64,000 bases of DNA from Punica granatum. Taxonomy: Eukaryota; Streptophyta; Magnoliopsida; Myrtales; Lythraceae. Shown piece after piece: positions 11,086-23,610 of the stretch (positions are counted from its first letter, which is position 1; the number at the start of each line of letters is the position of its first letter). A program made the position numbers and the translations under genes. Below the pieces are notes generated by a model. It saw nothing but the letters and a program-made list of their open reading frames with translations. It ran no database searches and was not told the DNA's origin. The stretch spans positions 248,001 to 312,000 of the forward strand of contig NW_022204102.1 in the NCBI RefSeq assembly GCF_007655135.1, in the 5' to 3' direction.

Positions 11086-12267
11086 GTCCCTAGGCAGCCT
11101 AAGCCGATCAAAATGCTTTGGTTGAAGGATTGAAGGGTCCAATTTGATAATTTACATTTACGGGGCTAAAGGTGAATCCATGACACGAAAATCGAGAGAA
11201 AATGTGAGAAAGACCAGAACTTAGGTTAATCAACTTGGAAAATAATAAAATGGGCTCCTTAGATAATTAGAGTACCGATTAGGGCGGTTATCGACTTGCG
11301 AGCTTCTAAATCGTATTAGGACCCCTAAACCAAGTTCTTCGGACCGTAGATCGATAAAAACCTAAGTGGATAGTATCATGCTCCATATAGTTAGCTAGAA
11401 TTAACTGGTGGAGACTCCTCTAAAAATTGCAAACCTGAATTTGGACGTCCGAAGACTGAAGTCGGATTCCCCCTCGGACACACCTCTTGACCTTAAGACT
11501 GGGACGATACTTTTTGACCTTGTAGAGCATGTCAAGAGACAAAATCTAAAATTTTACAGCATTCATAACTCATCCCGAAATCCAAGCTATGATCTATTTA
11601 AGTTTGAGCTCAAAATTGAGGAATAAGAGGAGCCAAGCCTCGGTGTGTCGCATTGCTGGGGCAATTCGACAACCTTTGCTAGCTCAAACAACATGGACAA
11701 TGTTTTATATCAAGGTTCATCGAGTAGATGTCGTTTTGGAGTAAAATCAGCACTGAGTTCGATGAATCATACTGCGACTAATTTGGAGTAAAATCGCAGG
11801 CTTTCAATAAGCATAAACGTAGGAAAATTGGATTAGGTTTTCATGGGTGGCCCATTCCGAAATTTTGTCCAAGAAGGGAGCTATGAACTTTTAACTGAAT
11901 TATGTGCAAAACTGGAAATTAGAGACGGACTATACCGAGAGAAATAAATCATAAAAAATCCAATTTCTCATATTTTTGCATGCTTCTAGTGGTCACAGGT
12001 GCACGACTTAATGAGCTTCGACATGAACAGGCGAGATTAAGATCCGAAAAGAAACAAGCTAGTTGTATTCCAGGCGGATGGTTAGAAAGTGGAAACGAGA
12101 GTTAAAGACTAGTTTGTATTTGATGATTGGATTTAGACATAACTTGTAAAATCTTAATTTACATGAGATCTCAGGAGAACAATAATTAAACAATAAAGGA
12201 AGCATGTAGCTTATCATCATATAATCAATTGGCTTAGTGCAATCTAGAGTCAACACGTCTGAGAAGT
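11086..12267. other. Non-coding flank, left of the large insertion
   Basis: No confident gene. The frame at 11408-11626 (72 codons) has no recognisable domain. If the split exon at 12268-12364 is real, this stretch would hold the downstream introns and exons of that minus-strand gene, but I could not identify another exon. Confidence 0.35.
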
Positions 12268-12364
12268 CTAGATCTGTTGACACTTGATTTTTGGAAATCT
12301 CCAATAAAGCGGATTCTCTGCCTTTGTGTCTATTCGATCATACAATCTGCATTCTTCAGCAGAT
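12268..12364 (-). pseudogene. Host exon, 3' part, cut by element F
   Basis: Read on the minus strand after removing F and one copy of the CAGAT duplication, this segment continues the frame that starts at 62145. It reads EECRLYDRIDTKAENPLYWR and then FPKIKCQ before a stop at 12270-12268. A possible 5' splice site (GTGTCA) lies at 12283. The composition is that of a globular protein and not of simple sequence. I do not recognise the family. Evidence is limited to the continuous protein-like frame across the insertion site. Confidence 0.4.
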
Positions 12365-12604
12365 TGGAGTGAATTCCACCAGTAACAGAAGAACTAATGA
12401 AGCAATACTCAAAGGAAGAAACGATGGAGAATGATTATGTAGTCACTCAACAATTCTTAAAGGAGAATTGCAATCCACACAACAAATCATTTGAGAGAGG
12501 AGGGGATGAGAATTTAGAGAAGAAGAAGATGAGAAATACAAAGAGACAACTAAGGAGATGAGAATGAGGAATATCACTCAACATAACAATCTACCTCGCC
12601 TCCA
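12365..12604 (-). repeat. 3' LTR of element F
   Basis: Near-identical to 61686-61926 apart from scattered substitutions and small indels. On the plus strand both begin TGGAGTGAATTCCACCAGTA and end in CA. A polypurine tract lies directly to its right, confirming that this is the 3' LTR of a minus-strand element. Confidence 0.85.
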
Positions 12605-12616
12605 TTCAGCCCCCTT
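12605..12616 (-). other. Polypurine tract of element F
   Basis: On the minus strand AAGGGGGCTGAA abuts the LTR start (TGGAGG). This is the expected primer for plus-strand DNA synthesis. Confidence 0.65.
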
Positions 12617-12759
12617 ATTATAACAACTCACTCCCCCCATATATGCCAGCACACACCTATCTAACTAATGTGGGTCCCAAACGAAATCATCAGATCTTCG
12701 AGAAGGTATCCTTTGACGTGAGCTCCTCCTCTTTGTATTTTGCTGACCGTCACCATCAT

Positions 12760-13990
12760 CCATGTTGGCACCTGTTCCTTCATTCACAACAATACCCCTA
12801 TCCTGAGATTGAACCTTGTCCGCAAGGTTCCAATTAGGAAAATTCTACAATATGGAGGACTTGTCTTCTCAGGTGGCAGCCTCAACATCCAAGTCTTCCT
12901 ACTTGATCAAGCATTGTTCAACAAAACTGCTAGCTCTTTTAATGATTCGTGTGGCAAGAATTTTCTCTAGCTGCAATTGGAATGAGTCGGTTGAATCCAC
13001 CAACTGTAATGAAGTGACCTGCTGATCCGAATTTCCTATACATAGCTTGAGCATCGAGACATGGAACATAAGGTGGATTCGGGCTGTCTCTGGTAAAGCC
13101 AACTTATAAGCCACCTCACCTACTTGTTTCAGCACCTGAAAGGGCCCAAAATATCGTCTTCCAATCTTGTGATAGTGCTGTAAACGAACCGACCTTTGTC
13201 GATAAGGTTTCAGGTTCACGTAAACCCAATCACCCTCTTGAAAGTGCACCTCGCATCTCTTACGATCAGCTATCTCCTTCATTCTTAGCTGAGCCTTAGC
13301 CAAATTTTGCTTAAGTAAAGCGAGTATCTCATCTCAATTCAGCAATTGTTGCTCCACTAATTCATTAAAGCCGCTTCCTCTAACATAGCGTGTCATCGTA
13401 GGGGCCTTTTGCCCATATAGAACTTGAAAAGGTGTTATTCCAGTAGATGTTTGGAAGGAAGTGTTGTACCAATACTCTGCCCACGGAAGCATTGGCACCC
13501 AACTATGTGAAGAATCAGCAAGGAATTAGCGCAGATACATTTCCAGGCATTTATTTAGCGCTTTCGTTTGTCCATCTGTCTGCGGGTGGTAGGCAGTGCT
13601 GAAAGCTAACTTGGTGCCTTGTAGCTGATTAATCTCTTTCCAAAATGAGTGCATGAATTTTGGGTCTTTGTCAGTGATAATCACCCGAGGTACTCCATGT
13701 AAACGAATGATATCAGCTGCGAAAATCTCAGCAACCTATCTACTCGTAATGTGTGCCGGTAAAGCAGTGAAATGCCCGTACTTCGTTAATCGATCGACTA
13801 CCGTTAGGATAGTTGTTTTCCCTTCGGAACTAGGCAGCACCGTAATAAAATCCATGGTGATTTCTTCAAATACCATCTCCGGAATGGGAAGAGGTTGGAG
13901 TAAACCAGCTGGATGTTGGAAAATGTCTTTTATCTGTTGATGGACTTGACAGGCAGCAACAAATTGCAGAACATCCTTGCGCATGGTCCA
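12760..13990 (-). pseudogene. pol: Integrase with chromodomain (C-terminal pol of element F)
   Basis: Minus-strand gypsy integrase. From upstream to downstream: MRKDVLQFVAACQVHQQIKD (end of the zinc-binding domain), MDFITVLPSSEGKTTILTVV with DRLTKYGHF (first catalytic D), PRVIITDKDPKFM (second D), AYHPQTDGQTKALNK (the catalytic E position is K here), then GDWVYVNLKPYRQRS, HKIGRRYFGPFQVLKQVGEV (GPY/F module), and a chromodomain-like tail ILATRIIKRASSFVEQCLIK followed by EDLDVEAAT and EDKSSIL, with stops at both expected tryptophans. Other stops and frameshifts occur near 13313 and 13741. The upstream end is cut at about 13990 by the Tat cluster. Not functional. Confidence 0.85.
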
Positions 13991-14054
13991 CCGTCTCCAG
14001 CGGGGAGCATCAACGGCAACCTTCGCCACAACTCGACAAGCAGAATAGGAGAAG

Positions 14055-17000
14055 GCTCAGCAGAAGTTCGGGTCACTATTCACTCTCGGGTTAGCGAGGG
14101 CAAACGCACATTCAGGGGAAATGGACTATAGAGGAGAAGCAAGGGCCATCAAAGAGAGACAGAGAGCAATTGGAGAAAGCAGACAAGCAACAAACATCGG
14201 GATAACAAAAACCGACACAACAATACTATTCACCACCGGATCGCCGGAGTGTTAGAAGGTATCAAATATGGGACTCTAAAAATCCCTCTTGGCACCAAAA
14301 TGACCAATAGCACCTCCAAACGCATCTTAGAAACCTTCTGCTTAAGCCGAGGCACCCCCGAATGTTTTCAAACGCTTTCCTAACGAGGCTCCTGGGACGC
14401 CCGCTCCACAGACAAATAAACGATATCCAAAAACAGGCCTGCACACACCCAAGGGTCACCAAGACCTGGGAACAAGTTTCAGACTGCTTTTCGGAACCCA
14501 TCTTGGTCTCCCGAGTGGATCCCGACTCGGAAAAATGGGCTCTTTCCCCACAAAATCATGGTTGGAGACCTTTTCTACGAATTGTCAGTGCACGAAATCC
14601 GCGCCAACCGATCCCAAGGACCTCAAGGCCCGAGGAAATAAACCTTGATCGTACCGCACAACTCGTTTAAGTTTCTCGAGTACCGTTCCGGCAGCAAAAT
14701 GGCCCCTTTTAGGCGGAATCTCGAGCTCGGAGCTCATTCGGGGAAATGTTGACGTCCGAGCTCTGCACCACCTACTCCCAGCAAACCCAAGGGCCTGGGA
14801 AATCATTTCTTCTCAGACCAAAACAAATCAAACCGGTCTCCCAAGTGACGTTTTAATGGTCACAAACGCCCCCGACAAACCTTTGGGGCTCGTTTACGAC
14901 GCACGAAGATCGCAGCGGTCTTCGAACACATTAAAGCACTCGGGAAACACTGAGAGAGACCCGTTCACGAATTCCTAGGATGTCTCCGGTTACCGGTCTT
15001 CAGTTTAGGTCAACGAGTCAACCGTTCCACCCAATGCGAAAATCACGCCAATACAAGCAGTACAGCACGCAGAGGCGTGAACAGGCGACAAAAACGGTCA
15101 ACTTTGCTCAGATAATCCAAACAAAGCAAAATCAGCTTTTGAATCCCCGGGCCATCCGAGCATTACTTACATAGAGCATGTCAATATTAGACTCATTAAA
15201 ATCGTATTCGCGCTTACATTGATAATTCATCGTTCAAGCGAGTCATGAAATTCAAGCGCACGATCAATTGAGCTTCGAGTTTTTTCCGGCTTTCTTCCTA
15301 GTCAAATGATGCTCTCAAGCTAGCCAAGCCAAGTCAAGCCAAGCCCAAGCCAAGCCCAAGCCAAGCCCAAGCCACAAGCCATGGTTCTCCTCTCTAGGCA
15401 AGCCAAATAAGCCTTATCCATCCAATTCAAAATATCTTTTTACACATCTCACATCCATCAACTCCCATTTCCCTTCTCTTGTTTTCTCTACACACTACAA
15501 GACCACTTCCCCTCCCTAATGACACTAAAAAATTCGGATCCCCTAAAGCACCCCATTTAATTACACTTACATTCACTAATTTTACCTCATTAGGCCACCT
15601 ATAAGTTCCCTTGCATCATTAATACTAATCACAACTCATCATCCATTCTCTCACTAGCTTTCTCACTCTAGGAGATCCTCCCAAGCCCTCTCAAACCCCA
15701 AAAATTTCCAGAATTCGGATAGCCATCCCTCAGCCCAGTTCAAGGCTAAAATTGCCGAAAAACTCAATCGTTTTTCGATGATCGCCACCTAACTCGAATC
15801 AAACTTGACCAAACTTCGTACCCCACATGTTTTTGACCTCCCGAGTCCGTTTCGAAGCTTAGTTTTTGCGTTTGAGGCTTCCAGGTCTGCGATTCTGAGT
15901 TGCACAGAAACAACGCCCGTGAGCCTTCTCGAGTCCTAGCCGGGCCTCTAGGCGCGCCATTCCCATCTGCAACTTCGGTGAGTCATGCCATCACATTCTA
16001 GGGGTTCCTCATGACCCTCACTATCCCCCGTGACAAGGTGGCTGCGTGCCGAGAGCCGCGCAACCAAGCACAACCGCCGTTACTTCTCTTTTTTCCTTAC
16101 CGGTTTCCTTTTGCTCTCACCAGCTGTGTATTTCGTTCGAAACCACCACGGCCACACTCAGCACCATCTTGAAGAGCCAAGAGTCTCATGCCAACTCGAG
16201 GATCCAAGCCCGAGCCATCAAGCCAACCAGTTTTCTCTCCCGGGCCCCTTAGCTTTCTCTCGAGCGAACTCACTGTCTAGCCAAGTCTTGCGACTTTCTT
16301 GTCGCTTCTCCGACTCTTTCCTTGCATCCCCAGGCTAGGTATAACCCCTCTACGACTTAGAGAAGTTAGGTTCTTGATCCTTGGTTGTTGTGGGGAGATA
16401 AGGCGGTTCCCGACCGATTGTGTGCAAGATTATGTCTTTACGCATTTTCGTACATTTTTATACCACATCATGCATGCTTTTGTCATATATTGTCCAAGCA
16501 TGATGAGAAACGGTTGGAATCTAGGTGGATGAGGCTATTATCGACCCAAGAGAGCCTTGGAGCCTCTCGGCTACACTTCATGAGAGGAGGCCATGAGTCT
16601 CCTTGACTCTCTCGGGTCCATGATCGCCTCCACCCTCTTGAAATTAGGTGTTTCTCGTGTCCTATGTCCATTTATCGTTGTAATATGTTAACATGACGGG
16701 AAAATGCCCAAGATCTAGGTAGAAGAGATTTCATGGATCCGGTGCACCAAGGAGAACCCGCGGCTACCTCTCATGGGAGGAGGCCGAGGGATCTCTTGGC
16801 TCACCCGAAGCCATGGACCTCTCTTTCCTTGATAATGGACGTTTCCCGTGACTTTCCTTGCGTTTTATCGTTGTATGAGCCGATGCCGTTTTATTGATTC
16901 CTTTAAATATCGTGTTGTATTTGTGTTGTGTGCTTATTTGCGTTTCCAAGGTCATGGCGGCGTTGACTTTGTAAAATATGTATCATTGTCGTGCTTAATG

Positions 17001-18832
17001 TCTTATGCATGCAAGAAACGGTTAAAACCGATATAGGAGACCATCCATAACCCAAGCCGGGTGAAGGGGACTCTCGGCTCTCCCCTTTAGAGAGTGGCCA
17101 AATGTCCCATGAGGTCCTTTGGGTCAAGGATAGCTTCAACTATCGCTTTAAAACCGGTTCTTGGAATTGATCGTAATTGCATTTTTCGTTTAATTGTTAG
17201 TGCGCGGTAGTTTGCATGTTAGGCACGTGAATTTCGAGCAATATGCATGGATTTGAGTAGCGATGACCATATCGGGCCCACGAGAGTTTGAGAATGTATG
17301 GGCCCTCATGGACCTAATATTCTTAGCTTTCGAGGACCCATTATGGTCTTCGTGTCGCAAATCGTTCCATTAATCCGTAATATTTAGGGCTCGAGACCAC
17401 AACCATTGAATAATTCCACGAACGGGGAAATAGGACGCATAATTCGATTAAACAAATCATTCGACTTAAAATAAATCACACGAACCGGCTAATAATTCGT
17501 AATCGCATCGACGGATCACGAACCATCGGGAATGCCCTTTTAAAATTCACGATTTTAAAACACCGAGACACGTAATACGAATAGAATCAATGTCTAGGGT
17601 GGACTTGCATGCCTTGACTCTAGTCCGGGCCCAATTTGAGGCGGCTCAAGTCAAAGCACGCAAGTCTCCTTTAGACCCTTCGTGTCACACGATCTCGATT
17701 TTATACGAGCACCTTACACATTTTGCAAACTAAGGGCATAATCGTCGTTTCGTGATCCGCCGACATTCTAGTCATTAAGGAGATCGAAACACCTCGATTT
17801 GTAAGTAGAAAAGGGTAGCCCCTTTGGGTGCGAGTCTCATTCGCATGGCTCATTTCATCCGCTTTCGGTGTTTCTGTCATCTTACTGTAGACTAGGTAGT
17901 TAGCGTTGTTATTTCTGTTACGAAACACGTAAAATCAGACTAACCATTCACTTGACTTAACCAAACATTAGATAATGGCTAGGTGGAACTCTAGGTTCCA
18001 AATCTAGAGTAAAAACACGAGTTTGACATATTAAGTAAAACCGCAGTGTCATTTACAGAACAAAACCTTAAAATCAACTCATACACGCATAATCGGCCTA
18101 GCACTGCATTCTAGCATGTTTTTCTGCTTGCCTAGGTTAGATAAATTGTTTGCCAATTAACCTCAGTTAATAACTGATTAAATCACATAAATTCGGTTTA
18201 ATACACAACTTGTCTGTATTTGCCTGTATTTATCAGTTTTCATCTGTTTCTATAAGTTTTTCTCTATTTTCTGCTATTACTTGCTGATTTATTACGGTTC
18301 GAACTCGAACCCATAGGTCACACCTATCACGGGGTCCAACGTCCCAAACCATCGACCACGAGGTCTAACACCTCCATGTACACCGAGCGCTCGTAACTCG
18401 AGTGCGGAATAGGATCTAGTCTCGAGTCACCACTCTGCTCCGAGTAGTGTCTATGTGGAAGCTGACTCAGATCGGGTGCATGAATCGCGATTAGACATCA
18501 CTCGGGAGCTCGAACGGTCCAACGGTTATCGGAAGAATCGATCGATTCTCTTGTTGCCTGTTGGTTCGATCGGACCCGACCCTCGGATCCTTGAGCCCAC
18601 GTCGCTTTAATTTATTTGTCGGTCATTCAAAACTCCACGATGAGCCAGAGTGGAATATTGGCCCAATGCAAATCGATCGGGATCCATGTACTGTATTGTT
18701 TTTATGTATTCTGTAATTATTTGAAAGCACATTGTGAGATTATTTTTTTACACATATCCATTCATCTGTAAGGATCCCCGGTTGGTGAGCGAGAGGTCCG
18801 AGTGACGAATCGATCGAGTCGGTCTATTACTA
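14055..18832 (+). repeat. 5' LTR of element C, truncated at both ends
   Basis: Homologous in the same reading direction to the reverse complement of 51936-49827 (LTR D), starting at TTCGGGTCACTATTCAC (about 14072), and to the reverse complement of 33500-33150 near 18300-18830. The first roughly 50 bp and the last roughly 700 bp, including the primer-binding site, are missing. A TATA-like CCTATAAGTT lies at 15598-15607, followed by TTGCATCATTAA, a context shared with LTR D. Full-length LTRs of this family are over 5 kb. Three loosely similar passages (about 16540, 16740 and 17045) share CTCTCGGCT/GCGGCTACCTCTCATG words. No coding potential. Confidence 0.75.
15316..15376 (+). repeat. CAAGCC microsatellite-like array in LTR C
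   Basis: AAGCCAAGCC and CCCAAGCCAAG words repeat about ten times with small variations. LTR D has a shorter version in the corresponding place (GCCAAGCCAAGCC read on the minus strand near 50680). Confidence 0.75.
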
Positions 18833-19299
18833 CCTAGGGATGTGTAAACCCGAGACCTATGGGTCGTGTCCCATGACCGATGTTAGGAGCACATGTTAGA
18901 AATGGGTTCCGAGTAAGGGTACGTTGCACGGTTGGACCATCGATTAGGCCCCCAAAGAGCCCTGCTCGATTTCGAGGAATTCATACCCTCAAGTCAGGAG
19001 CCCCCATCCCTAGATAGCACGGTCCCTGTAGCACCGAACCATGCATTGTGCTAAGCCTCCACGCAATCTTCCGACTCGACTTCAGCAATAATCCATCGAG
19101 TCGGCTTGCGCGCCATCTGTGTCTTTTTTAGTTACAAGAGTAATGTATGAGTACTTTGTGATCTTAACTAAGCCGTGGACATTTATTTTTGCACACATGC
19201 ATCGCATGCTTTTCAAATTTAGGGTGTTATTTGTATTGATGAGTCCTAAGACGATTTTTCTTTCATCTTGGTAAGAGATATCGCACTCCACTTCCTATC
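18833..19299 (+). other. Leader of element C
   Basis: Weakly similar to the leader of element A read on the minus strand (32420-31973): GGTTCCGAGTAAGGG matches GGTTCCGAGTAAAGG, GAACCATGCATTGTGC matches GAAACCATGCATAAAC, and both end in a pyrimidine-rich run then GGTAAGA just before ORF1. The join to the LTR at about 18832 has lost the primer-binding site. Confidence 0.55.
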
Positions 19300-20770
19300 T
19301 GCGCCTTGACAGAGTTACGCCACCACTCGAGGAGATCATTTGCATATTGGCAACCCTACGCCCGGTCGACCGTGACTACATCCGCGCGTTCGTGGGAGAC
19401 ATACCATTACTAGCCACCAAGAACGTCGACTAGAATTTTCTTGAAGCCGCCCTTACTTTTTGGAACCTGGAACATGTCGTCTTCGACATTCAGGGAGCCG
19501 AGCTCACACCGACCATCAAGGAATATCAGACCCTCATTAGCCGTACCGCAGCTACCCGCGGCATTGTAGAGCCCAACCTCTACACTAGTCAACCTCCGTT
19601 GGTCTCTCGCCTACTCGGGGTTAAAACCACTTGATTAGATGCTGAATTCGCATATTCCGGTAGCACGGAGATAGCGATCCAGAAAATCCTCTCTTTCATT
19701 CAATCAAGGGTGCACAGGGTTCAAGTGGACGTCTTACGGAAAGATTTATGCCATGCATTTTTACTACTTGTTTTCGGGACTCTCTTATTTCCTTACTCGC
19801 GGGGTCTCATTGACGTTGCTCTTGCTGGCGTCATCCTCCAAGTGGTTGAAGGGCGCAGGTTTGAGGTAGCTCTCATGGCTGAGACCATTCGGTCCCTCGA
19901 CCGCGTTATGAGAACCCACGATTGAAGGATGAAAGGATCCCCATCCTTCTACAAATTTGGCTCTAAAGCCACGCGAGACCCTTTGGCCTTGTATGCCCGG
20001 TTATGTATTTCAGTGGCCCGTAATCGATCCTTTCTCGGTTACTACCTCTTGTGCGTGTGGAAGAACGCAAGATCTCCGAGTGGATGAAATTTTTCGAGAA
20101 ATTTCACCCCGAGGCTTCAAGTGGCGTGCCACGTGGATGTCACCCGGACCCATGGCCTTGAAGTGTCCCGATTTTTATGGAATCCCACTCGTGAGTCATG
20201 CAGGGTCCACCACGTATTTTCCGGCACGAGTAGTGAGGCAACTCGGGGGCCTACAGGTGGTTCCCGAGGACATGACGAGAGATAGGTTCGAGCATATCTG
20301 GTGGGAAGACCAGACGTCCGTAGATCGTTGGCAAGCCATTGAACAGGTCATGGCCGCGTGGCAAGTTGTGGTCACCGAACAACCTTACTTCCCCGAGCAC
20401 CCGACTCAGGAGGAGCGGGACTTCCAAGCTACAGAGGAATATGTGCTCCGCTCCTACCGATGGTGTCTGTCTACATCGGGAGATCTCCCCACCTCTCCAA
20501 GGCAGCATTCACCCGTGCCAATTCCTAATCGCGCCTTTGTAGCTCGGCGCGTGCATGGGCAAGTTTCATTTGAAGCTAGCGCTGATCGATGAGTTGTTCA
20601 CCTTTCTTAGCTGTTTCCTGGCAAAGGAAGCCTCTCTCGTTCCTGAGGCTAGTGAGCTCCGCTTGGACGGCCATGCTCGGAGTTGAAGGTGCTTCAGTTG
20701 GTGTGGCTCCATCGAGTCGTGGAGAGGTCCAGGAAAAGGGCTCGTGGAAGTCCCCACCCACCTTAGGTTA
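19300..20770 (+). pseudogene. ORF1 of element C: plant mobile domain protein with inverted coiled-coil
   Basis: Extra ORF of Tat-type elements related to the plant mobile domain (aminotransferase-like) family also seen in the host genes MAIN and MAIL1. Recognisable pieces: PLEEIICILATLRPVDRDYI, NFLEAALTFWNLEHVVFDIQ, GAELTPTIKEYQTLI, CHAFLLLVFGTLLFPYSRGL, EVALMAETIRSLDRV, then (frame at 19957-20592) FKWRATWMSPGPMALKCPDF, YGIPLVSHAGSTTYFPARVV, RQLGGLQVVPEDMTRDRFEH and EHPTQEERDFQATEEYVLRS. There are stops near 19430, 19632, 19923 and 20088. The coiled-coil tail that should follow at about 20466 is present but inverted. Element A has the same ORF in its native order. Non-functional. Confidence 0.75.
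20466..20768 (-). other. Inverted segment inside ORF1 of element C
   Basis: The minus strand, starting near 20757, reads PRLDGATPTEAPSTPS, MAVQAELTSLRNERGFLC, AKKGEQLIDQR, LQMKLAHARAELQRRD and ELARVNAALERWGDLP, with two stops. This is the proline-rich linker and heptad-type coiled-coil that normally follow EYVLRSYRW in sense orientation. The plus-strand tail after RSYRW is therefore an antisense artefact. Breakpoints lie at about 20466 and 20768. Confidence 0.7.
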
Positions 20771-21086
20771 GACGCCTCTATCGGGCCCTCACCTTGAACT
20801 AGGGCTTTCCACGGTGACAGTTACTCGAACCACGAATGCAATGGGAGATCGACTTAGGATTTGATTTTCAGAAAAACGCATTGTACTTTTGAACTTTCCG
20901 AATCAATTCAAATGACAACATTAGCTCCAAATCCACGCATTTCATGCATTCCACCCCTTTACTTACTGCTTCGCATGTTTAGTTCTCTGAAACAAGATTT
21001 TCTGGCATTAAGACTCACACATTTTTGGATATAGGTACTAACCGCTGGCAACTTCGCACCGGTATCCCACCCGTCTACGCGTAAGA
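20771..21086 (+). other. ORF1-gag spacer
   Basis: Non-coding spacer that resembles the spacers of elements A and B (for example AATTCAAATGACAACATTAG here and AATCAATGCAACGGCATTAG in B on the minus strand). It ends with a pyrimidine-rich stretch and TTGGATATAG before the gag start, a plausible 3' splice site, so gag may be expressed from a spliced RNA. That is an inference. Confidence 0.45.
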
Positions 21087-23610
21087 ATGGCACAGGAGAA
21101 TCAAACTGGTGTCCTCGAAGAGATCAACCCACCTACGCCGGCTCATCCTCAACCACCGGTAACCCACGCGGCGCTGCCACTGAACCCCACAGGAATGCCA
21201 CCAGCCTATTTAGGGGCACCCTCGACGTATCTCCCGTCGCCAACTTCAACGGGTGCGCCCCTACCACACTCGGGGTTCCCACCACCACCGTTGGTATATG
21301 CACCGCCTCCATCGACTGCTCAAGTACTACCGCCCGCCCACAACGTCAATCGCATGATTGCACTCGAGGGCAACGTTACCACTCTCCAGGTAACATTCGA
21401 CCTAATGGCCGTCAATATGGCCGAGATGATGGCCTTGATCCGAGGCCCGAATTGCTCATCTTCTAGCTCCACACCGCCTTTCACGCACGGGTTAACGGTC
21501 GATCCCGCTCCTTGGGCCCCGCCGACCCTTGCACCAGAAAGCAACATTGCCTCCGCCGCCGCACCGATGGTCATTCTGGTGCCCGCTCCTTATTCGACAC
21601 ACGTGCCGGCGGTCCACCCGATCGACTTCTTCCAGCCTCAGTCCACCATTCCAGCAGTTGCCTCACTTCCGCCCATGACGATCCCCACGCCAGACTCGGC
21701 TACGCTTGCTCTACCTCCCATGTCCGTGTCGGTCCCAGCCACTATCTATACGATCCCTCCGCCGATGGTCCTCCCAATGTCGAGTGCCCCTGCTCCTGCT
21801 CAGGCAACCGAGACTTTCCCTTACTAAGCTCTACAACCCCATATCAGCTTCCCTTACCAAGCACCACTACATAGGAACATTCTCCTTTCCGAACCAGGCA
21901 TGACTAACCATGCGGCCCCACTAGCTCCACCTACAAATTTCCTCCCCGAACCGGAGATCGAGCAGCAGGAAAGGAGAATGAAGAAGATGGAGGAGACTAT
22001 CAGGACTCTCCATGCTAGTGACCCCCCGACATATTTCGAGCTACTTGGATTTGTCTCTCTTCCTAGGGATGCAGCTACCCCCGAAGGTCAAAGTGCCCGA
22101 GCTCCAAAAGTACGATGGAACTAGAGACCCGCAATACCACCTCCGCCACTACCATGGAAAGATGCTCCAGTACTGGAACTACGAGCAATTTGTTGTCGCC
22201 ATTTTCCAAGAAAGCCTATCAGGACCAGCCCTCAATTGGTTCATGTCGCTCCGAGCGGAGGACATCCCCTCCTGGGCCGAACTGTCCAAGAAGTTCGTTG
22301 AACAATATCAATACAATATGGAGATGCCCCCATCCTTCCTCGAGTTGAGCACGATGGAAATGGCGGAGGATCAGAAGTTCAAGCAGTACGCCACGAGTTG
22401 GAATTTCGGAAGCAGCGAAGCACTTTCCCCCCATCTGCGAGGCGCAACTGATACAGATGTACCATAGGACACTCAAAGGGGTCTACTACTCCCATCTCAT
22501 GGGGCACAAGTCCTCCTTTTCGGAGATGATTATGGCTGGGAAGCAGGTAGACCTAGGCATCAAGCTAGGGATGATAGAGGGCCCGACGAAGAAAGAGGAA
22601 GGGGAGTCCTCGAAGAAAACCTTGATTACAGTAGCCTCTACTAACGGTAGAAGGGGAAAGGAGGTTTTAGTCAACGCCGTCAATTCATGGCACCCGAGAT
22701 CTCAACAGTACTCGGTGAACTTCATGCCTGGGCCACCTACCACTCCCGCATACACTCCATCAGTCGTGCATTATTAGCCTCAACTTCCCGCTTAACCGAT
22801 CTATTATTCGACCCCACCGGCTCCACCTCCACCATTAGCCCCACAACAATTCGTCCATCACTATACCCCTGCTCCTCCTCAAACCCCACAGTTCAGACCC
22901 CCGGCTTCGAGAGCTCCTCAGCCGGCACAACAAGTCCAACCCCCGTAGAGTCAGTAGAGCGGCGTAATGCAATCCCGACCGCGTAGGCATTTCACACCCT
23001 TGCTAGTCCCGCTCTCCCACATATACCAGCAACTCCTCGCGGGCAACAAGATTCGGCCAATAGCATCCGGCCTTAACTTCGACCCAACCAACCAGGACTA
23101 GACCCAACACTGTGAATATCATCAAGGCGCACCAGGACATACCCTTGATAACTACTAGAGGCTATGGGAGGAGGTTCAGAAGATGATCGATGCCAACAAG
23201 CTTTCCTTCAATCAGACCACCGAATGTGCAAACCAATCCTCTCCCTGATCATGGGTCGAGCTCGAGACCCACCATCAAAATGATCAGCATCTGCACCATA
23301 GGAGAGTATGAGACCAAACAAGAGGGTCTCACCCCGTTCATAACCGAATATGTTCCGGTAGAAACCACAGTTGGATTCACCGAGCTGGGTGCCGCTCCTG
23401 CCCCGTTTGTAATAAAAGTTCCAGCTCGGGAGTCGTATCAGGATAGCAAGGTCCCATGGGCCTACGAAGGAAGTGTTCGGAATCTCGAGCAACAATTCAG
23501 CGTCATGGGCGTGACGCGCTCGGGTCGGGTGTACGAGAACCCGGAGGCTACAATCAAAGGGAAAGCCCCCACTGCGCGCCTAGGAAGCCTCACCTATCCC
23601 GCAGAAAAAG
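21087..23610 (+). pseudogene. gag: gag of element C
   Basis: The N-terminal ORF (21087-21824) is a 246-residue proline-rich protein with PPAYLGAPSTYLPSPTSTGA and a putative helical stretch (VNRMIALEGNVTTLQVTFDL). It stops at 21825, but the frame resumes with PPTNFLPEPEIEQQERRMKK. After a frameshift near 22030 comes the capsid core: KVPELQKYDGTRDPQYHLRH, KMLQYWNYEQFVVAIFQESL, WAELSKKFVEQYQYNMEMPP. Another shift leads to KGVYYSHLMGHKSSFSEMIM and GKQVDLGIKLGMIEGP (22480-22580). A zinc-knuckle relic, CEYHQGAPGHTLDNY, lies near 23110; its last cysteine is Y. The start at 21087 is supported by wording conserved with related elements. At least four frame breaks make it non-functional. Confidence 0.8.

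Noticed and set aside
11408..11626. 72-codon frame as a small gene
   Set aside because: No domain, no supporting exon structure; kept as unannotated.
20466..20592. C-terminal end of the plus-strand ORF after RSYRW
   Set aside because: This part is antisense to a coiled-coil coding segment in an inverted block; it is not a native protein tail.
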